Origin: Candidatus Blackburnbacteria bacterium RIFCSPHIGHO2_12_FULL_44_25
GTDB lineage: Bacteria; Patescibacteriota; Microgenomatia; UBA8517; UBA10165
Length of the DNA: 41,073 nt
Assembly: GCA_001816455.1 (NCBI GenBank)
Contig: MHCB01000009.1
Location: forward strand, 1-41,073
Direction of reading: 5' to 3'
Below, piece after piece: positions 37,945 to 41,073 of this stretch. The notes beneath the pieces were generated by a model, which worked only from the letters and a program-made list of their open reading frames with translations, made no database searches and was not told the DNA's origin. Positions within the stretch are counted from its first letter, which is position 1; the number at the start of each line of letters is the position of its first letter. Both the position numbers and the translations under genes were made by a program.

Positions 37945-38690
37945 CTCAATCGTTCTTCTCTTTGAAGAAGCACTTTTCAAAACACATCTGCACTACACCC
38001 AGTAGCGCGCGCCGCATGAAAACCTGTTCGTGTGCCGCACGCTACTGGGTACTGAGGACCAGTTAGTAGTTTATCGGGCTGCAATACAGGGTTGCCATAA
38101 TATGGCTATCCGTTAGCAACACCAAATGGGCCCATGTCAACTTAAGGCTTTGCCAAGAGTTGCTAAGCCCAGGGCAGCAAGAAATAAACTATTCCTATCT
38201 CAGCCAGTGAAAGGGGGCCAATGGTAATGATCCGGCGGACTAAACATCCGATGTTGTGGAAATCCACCGGCTAAGAAGACCAGGAGGCGCCAAACCGCGC
38301 AGAAAAAGGCGATGGACCCGTGAGTCCGAAATCGCACACACAACTTCTGCGCGGCAAGGCGAATCCACGAACCCCGTCTTGCGGGAACCTCTGTCCTTCC
38401 TCCGAGGGACAAATCTCCCGCATCGCCCCGACTCGGCAGGGTGAACAACCGCCTTCATGCGGCCACCCTGCCGGGCTCGGGCTCGACGCACAGTGAGTAA
38501 AAGCGAGGTACCAAATGGTGCCTTGCAGAAAGATAGTGTCCTTATGACTGTGCAGACCGCGGCGCCTTTCCGCTTCACCTGACGGCAGCGAGTCGGGGAT
38601 GCGGGCAAATAGCCGCACCAGGGCCGGGGGTCAAGCTTTCTCGATTCAACTCGAGTCTGTCTTGCCCCCGCGCCCGCCCTCATCCTTTTA
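37945..38690 (+). ncRNA. Structured RNA 2 (about 750 nt)
   Basis: Perfect ACCCAGTAGCG/CGCTACTGGGT (37997-38050). A multibranch domain follows: CTGAG/CTCAG, TAGTTTAT/ATAAACTA and GCTGC/GCAGC (38052-38203). Then GCGCAGAA/TTCTGCGC enclosing GCGAT/ATCGC and GGAC/GTCC (38297-38352). A 16-bp long-range stem, CCCGCAT-cg-CCCCGACTC with GAGTCGGGG-ATGCGGG (38417-38434, 38590-38605), stacks on GGCAGGGTG/CACCCTGCC. It ends with GGGGG-CAAG/CTTG-CCCCC. A possible promoter is TTGACT-N18-TAAACT at 37912-37941. Exact ends are uncertain. Confidence 0.6.
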
Positions 38691-38715
38691 CAACTTCCTC
38701 CCTCCCTATTCCTAC

Positions 38716-38744
38716 TTGTCTCCCCCATATTTTTCCTATATAAT
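38716..38744 (+). promoter_or_regulatory. Promoter followed at once by a terminator, upstream of secE
   Basis: TTGTCT (38716-38721), 17 bases, TATAAT (38739-38744). The terminator at 38754-38783 begins about three bases after the predicted start. Confidence 0.65.
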
Positions 38745-38753
38745 ACTTGACAG

Positions 38754-38783
38754 AGCTCACATTATAGTGAGCTTGTTTTTGTT
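38754..38783 (+). terminator. Terminator before secE
   Basis: AGCTCAC/GTGAGCT followed by TGTTTTTGTT. Confidence 0.7.
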
Positions 38784-38791
38784 AAATGGGG

Positions 38792-38797
38792 TATAAT
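38792..38797 (+). promoter_or_regulatory. -10 box of secE-nusG
   Basis: TATAAT 11 bases before the secE ATG; leader of only about five bases. No clear -35 box. Confidence 0.5.
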
Positions 38798-38808
38798 CTT
38801 AAACTGCC

Positions 38809-38988
38809 ATGAACCCGTTATCTTTTTTACAAGAAGCGTACATCGAGCTTAAAAAAGTAACCTGGCCAACCCGAGCCCAAACAATACAGGCAACAGTTCT
38901 TGTCGTTGTCGTATCCTTAGCCGTCGGAGCCTACGTCGGCAGCCTAGACTTACTTTTTACGAGCATACTAAACACATTACTAAAATAG
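38809..38988 (+). CDS. secE: Protein translocase subunit SecE
   Basis: 59 residues: an amphipathic FLQEAYIELKKVTWPTRAQT helix (ELKKVxWP is the SecE hallmark) and a single membrane helix with VLVVVVSLAVGAYVG. It clamps the SecY channel. It opens the usual secE-nusG-rplK-rplA order. Confidence 0.96.
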   Translation: MNPLSFLQEAYIELKKVTWPTRAQTIQATVLVVVVSLAVGAYVGSLDLLFTSILNTLLK

Positions 38989-39012
38989 TCAATCTTACAC
39001 TCTCTTTAAACC

Positions 39013-39801
39013 ATGAATGACGATCTGAAAAAACCAAAGGAAGAGGCCGAAGAAGAAATCGGAGAACCCACTCCTGCCGTAGAAGTGGAAACAGAAACAT
39101 CCGACATCCCAGCGCCCCAAGAAGCCACCGATCCAACATCTCCAGAAACAGAACAGGAAGAAGAAGGAAGCGAAATTTCTCCTCCCATGCCAGCCCCAAC
39201 CGAAGCAAAACTCGAGGAACGCGGTATTGGTAGCAAAAAACTCTCGGGCCATATAGTTATTTCAAAGTCGGAAGATCCCCGTGCCAAATGGTATGTTGTC
39301 CACACAACTTCCGGCCACGAAGTCCGCGTCGCCGAATCTTTGCGCCAAAGAATCGAAACAATGGGCTTGACCGAAAAGGTTTTTGAACTTTTAATCCCCA
39401 CACAGGATCGGGTTGTTATCCGCTCTGGTAGAAAAGTGACAATAAAAGAGAAAATCTTCCCAGGCTATCTTTTGGTTAAAATGGTTCTGGACGAAGATGC
39501 CTGGCTTGCTGTCCGTACAACCCAAGGAGTAACAGGCTTCGTTGGCGCAGGAAACAAACCCACCCCGCTATCTAACGCAGAGGTAGAAAACATAGAGAAA
39601 TTTACCTCAGCCCCCGCAGCCCGCTACAAAGTCCGCTTCTCCCTTGGCGAAGCAGTCAAAATTACAGACGGCCCTTTTGCGGAATTCTTGGGAACTATAA
39701 ACGAAATGGATGAGGACAAAGGAAAAGTAAAAGTTATGGTTTCCATTTTTGGTCGCGAAACACCAGTCGAACTAGACTTCTTGCAAATTGCAAAGGTTTA
39801 A
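39013..39801 (+). CDS. nusG: Transcription termination/antitermination factor NusG, acidic N-terminal extension
   Basis: 262 residues, longer than the usual 175-190. The first 75-80 residues are Glu/Pro/Thr-rich and disordered (EEAEEEIGEPTPAVEVETE). The NGN domain follows (KWYVVHTTSGHEVRVAESL, FPGYLLVKM, VGAGNKPTPLS). Then the KOW domain, FSLGEAVKITDGPFAEFLGT. NusG bridges RNA polymerase with Rho or the ribosome. The extension is unusual; no start inside it has an SD, and ATG 39013 gives a sensible 24-base gap after secE. Confidence 0.95.
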   Translation: MNDDLKKPKEEAEEEIGEPTPAVEVETETSDIPAPQEATDPTSPETEQEEEGSEISPPMPAPTEAKLEERGIGSKKLSGHIVISKSEDPRAKWYVVHTTSGHEVRVAESLRQRIETMGLTEKVFELLIPTQDRVVIRSGRKVTIKEKIFPGYLLVKMVLDEDAWLAVRTTQGVTGFVGAGNKPTPLSNAEVENIEKFTSAPAARYKVRFSLGEAVKITDGPFAEFLGTINEMDEDKGKVKVMVSIFGRETPVELDFLQIAKV

Positions 39802-39862
39802 AAATTTACAATTTACAATTTTTAATTTGAATTCAAATTTTAAATTTCAAATTTCAAATTAC
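39797..39862. repeat. A/T short-period repeat between nusG and rplK
   Basis: Units AATTTAC/AATTTTT/AAATTTC repeat across the whole gap, with an AATTTGAATTCAAATT palindrome in the middle. It replaces any SD for rplK. Confidence 0.7.
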
Positions 39863-39866
39863 CAAA

Positions 39867-40295
39867 ATGGCAGCAAAAAAAATCAAAACCATCGTTAAAC
39901 TCAATCTACCAGCAGGAGAAGCATCTCCCGCTCCTCCTGTAGGTACTGCTTTGGGCCAACACGGAATAGCAATCATGGAATTTGTAAAAAGCTATAACGA
40001 AAAAACCGCTGACCAAAAAGGAAATATCGTCCCTGTAGTTTTAACAATCTACGAAGATCGGTCTTTTGACTTTATAACCAAACTTGCCCCAGTCGCAGAG
40101 CTAATAAAAAAAGAGCTAAAAATCGAAAAAGGCTCTGGAATTCCCAACAAGCAACCAGTAGGAACCATGACCCAAGATCAGCTAAGAAAAATTGCAGAAA
40201 CAAAGCTCGGAGACCTAAATACCAAAAACATTGATCAAGCAATGAAAGTTGTTGCAGGAACAGCAAGAAGCATGGGGGTAAAGGTCTCTTCTTAG
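39867..40295 (+). CDS. rplK: Ribosomal protein uL11
   Basis: 142 residues. [35 protein letters not shown] is the N-terminal uL11 signature and [11 protein letters not shown] the C-terminal one. It binds the GTPase-associated centre of 23S rRNA. No SD. Confidence 0.97.
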   Translation: MAAKKIKTIVKLNLPAGEASPAPPVGTALGQHGIAIMEFVKSYNEKTADQKGNIVPVVLTIYEDRSFDFITKLAPVAELIKKELKIEKGSGIPNKQPVGTMTQDQLRKIAETKLGDLNTKNIDQAMKVVAGTARSMGVKVSS

Positions 40296-40300
40296 AAGTT

Positions 40301-41044
40301 ATGTCAAAAACTAAAACTATTCTAATAGACGACTCGAAACCACGCGAAGAGAAAAAAACAAAAAAGGCGCCCGTTGCCCAAACTGTTCCTGTGGAACCTT
40401 CCCTCAAATCCCCCAAAACAGAAAAAGTTCGCGCCAGCCTCGCCGAACGCGAGTCTAGGCGGGGTAAAAAATACCAGGCCGCAAAAGCCAAAATCAATTC
40501 TGAAAAAATTTACGCTCCGGCAGAAGCTATACAGCTTGCCAAAGAAACTTCTTTTTCTAAGTTCCCTGGCTCAGTTGAGCTCCATGTTGTTCTAACAAGA
40601 GGTTCTGTTAATAAACTTCTAGATCTCCCTTTTTCTTCAGGTAAAGCAAAAAGGGTTGAAATTGCTTCCGACGAAACCGTGGCAAAGCTAAAGGCTGGAA
40701 AAATCGATTTTGACGTTTTAATAGCTACCCCCGCTGCTATGCCCAAACTCGTTCCTTTTGCTCGCATTCTTGGTCCAAAGGGTTTGATGCCCAATCCCAA
40801 AAATGGAACAATTTCTGAAAAACCTGAAGAAGCGGCCAAAAAGTTCGGTGTAAACTCATTGTCTGTAAAATCTGAAACCAAAGCACCCCTAGTCCACACA
40901 GTAATTGGAAAAGTTAACCAGCCCGAAAAAGAACTCCTTGAGAACTTAGGAGTTATAGTTTCAGCAATTGGACCAAAGAACATCGAAAGAGCCTATCTTG
41001 CTCCAGCAATGGGCCCATCAGTAAAACTATTGATAACAGCTTAA
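40301..41044 (+). CDS. rplA: Ribosomal protein uL1, basic N-terminal extension
   Basis: 247 residues. The uL1 body begins about residue 52 (GKKYQAAKAKINSEKIYAPAEAIQLAKE) and includes GLMPNPKNGTISEKP. About 45 extra N-terminal residues are Lys/Pro/Glu-rich and probably disordered. In other bacteria uL1 represses rplK-rplA translation; no such site is obvious here. Confidence 0.96.
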   Translation: MSKTKTILIDDSKPREEKKTKKAPVAQTVPVEPSLKSPKTEKVRASLAERESRRGKKYQAAKAKINSEKIYAPAEAIQLAKETSFSKFPGSVELHVVLTRGSVNKLLDLPFSSGKAKRVEIASDETVAKLKAGKIDFDVLIATPAAMPKLVPFARILGPKGLMPNPKNGTISEKPEEAAKKFGVNSLSVKSETKAPLVHTVIGKVNQPEKELLENLGVIVSAIGPKNIERAYLAPAMGPSVKLLITA

Positions 41045-41073
41045 CCTGTCCCGCGAAGCGCATGAGCGAAGTG

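Larger units (their letters stand above)
36836..38808. other. Gene-poor, structure-rich region
   Basis: Almost 2 kb without a conventional gene. 36836-36985 is pyrimidine-rich with short-period repeats (CCAATATCCAATGTCT at 36879-36900). Then follow a promoter-terminator unit (36986-37059), structured RNA 1 (37130-37790), copy B of the leader element (37783-37891), structured RNA 2 (about 37945-38690) and a second promoter-terminator unit (38716-38783) before secE. Confidence 0.75.

Noticed and set aside
37130-38690. RNase P RNA, tmRNA or self-splicing intron in the structured region
   Set aside because: Phrases such as GGAAATCCACCGGC and GGACTAAAC recall RNase P and group I cores, but the matching partner strands (ACAGAA-type P4, tRNA-like 3' end, P7/S motif, domain V) are not found at suitable positions.
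38240-38728. 162-codon frame on the minus strand
   Set aside because: It runs through paired RNA segments, is Arg/Gly-rich as expected from G+C-rich non-coding DNA, and lacks SD or promoter.

Overview
The window reads as a chromosomal segment of a Candidate Phyla Radiation (Patescibacteria) bacterium, most like Microgenomates. This is inferred from divergent, compact housekeeping genes, many short proteins I cannot place, translation starts mostly without Shine-Dalgarno (SD) sequences, and single-copy small ribosomal proteins. TGA is used as a stop, so the code is standard (table 11).

Layout. 1-3.7 kb: SD-led membrane orphan, a polysaccharide deacetylase and two unplaced proteins. 3.8-6.9 kb: topA-dprA. 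7-10.7 kb: a run of secreted/lipoprotein orphans, each with its own promoter and terminator, with a Phd/RelE-type toxin-antitoxin (TA) pair between them. 10.9-16.1 kb: cell-shape cluster mrdA-mreD-mreC and mreB, split by an unplaced gene on the opposite strand. 16.1-19.7 kb: unplaced 466-residue protein and an O-antigen-ligase/TPR membrane protein. 19.8-21 kb: two small membrane-protein pairs. 21.1-23.6 kb: def-fmt, rpmB, M50 protease, then a 6S-like RNA at 23.63 kb. 23.8-29.5 kb: HAD hydrolase, cation transporter, methyltransferase, two PIN-type TA pairs, tRNA-Gly and rpmG. 29.6-33.1 kb: tRNA-Thr, tRNA-Tyr and tRNA-Thr, a MucR-like regulator and orphans. 33.2-36.8 kb: unplaced protein, rpsU, rnhB, hicBA, galU. 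36.8-38.8 kb: almost 2 kb without a conventional gene but dense in RNA-like structure. 38.8-41 kb: secE-nusG-rplK-rplA.

Two expression styles coexist. Many core and TA genes have a -10 box about six bases before the start codon and no SD, so their mRNAs should be leaderless. Scattered between them is a second class of about a dozen genes: visibly richer in G+C, mono- or bicistronic, with near-consensus sigma-70 promoters, leaders, strong SD sequences, and long nested-hairpin 3' ends. Most encode small secreted or membrane proteins without recognisable homologues. Several of their 3' structures share an asymmetric ATAA(G) element.

The most unusual part is 36.98-38.70 kb. It holds two apparent structured RNAs (about 0.66 and 0.75 kb), promoters followed immediately by terminators, and a ~108-nt element that recurs 7 kb upstream at 30.81 kb with compensating changes in three helices. 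I could not match it to RNase P RNA, tmRNA, group I/II introns or any riboswitch I know. I consider this locus and the SD-led orphan class the best candidates for something undescribed. All similarity calls are from reading motifs; no database search was run.
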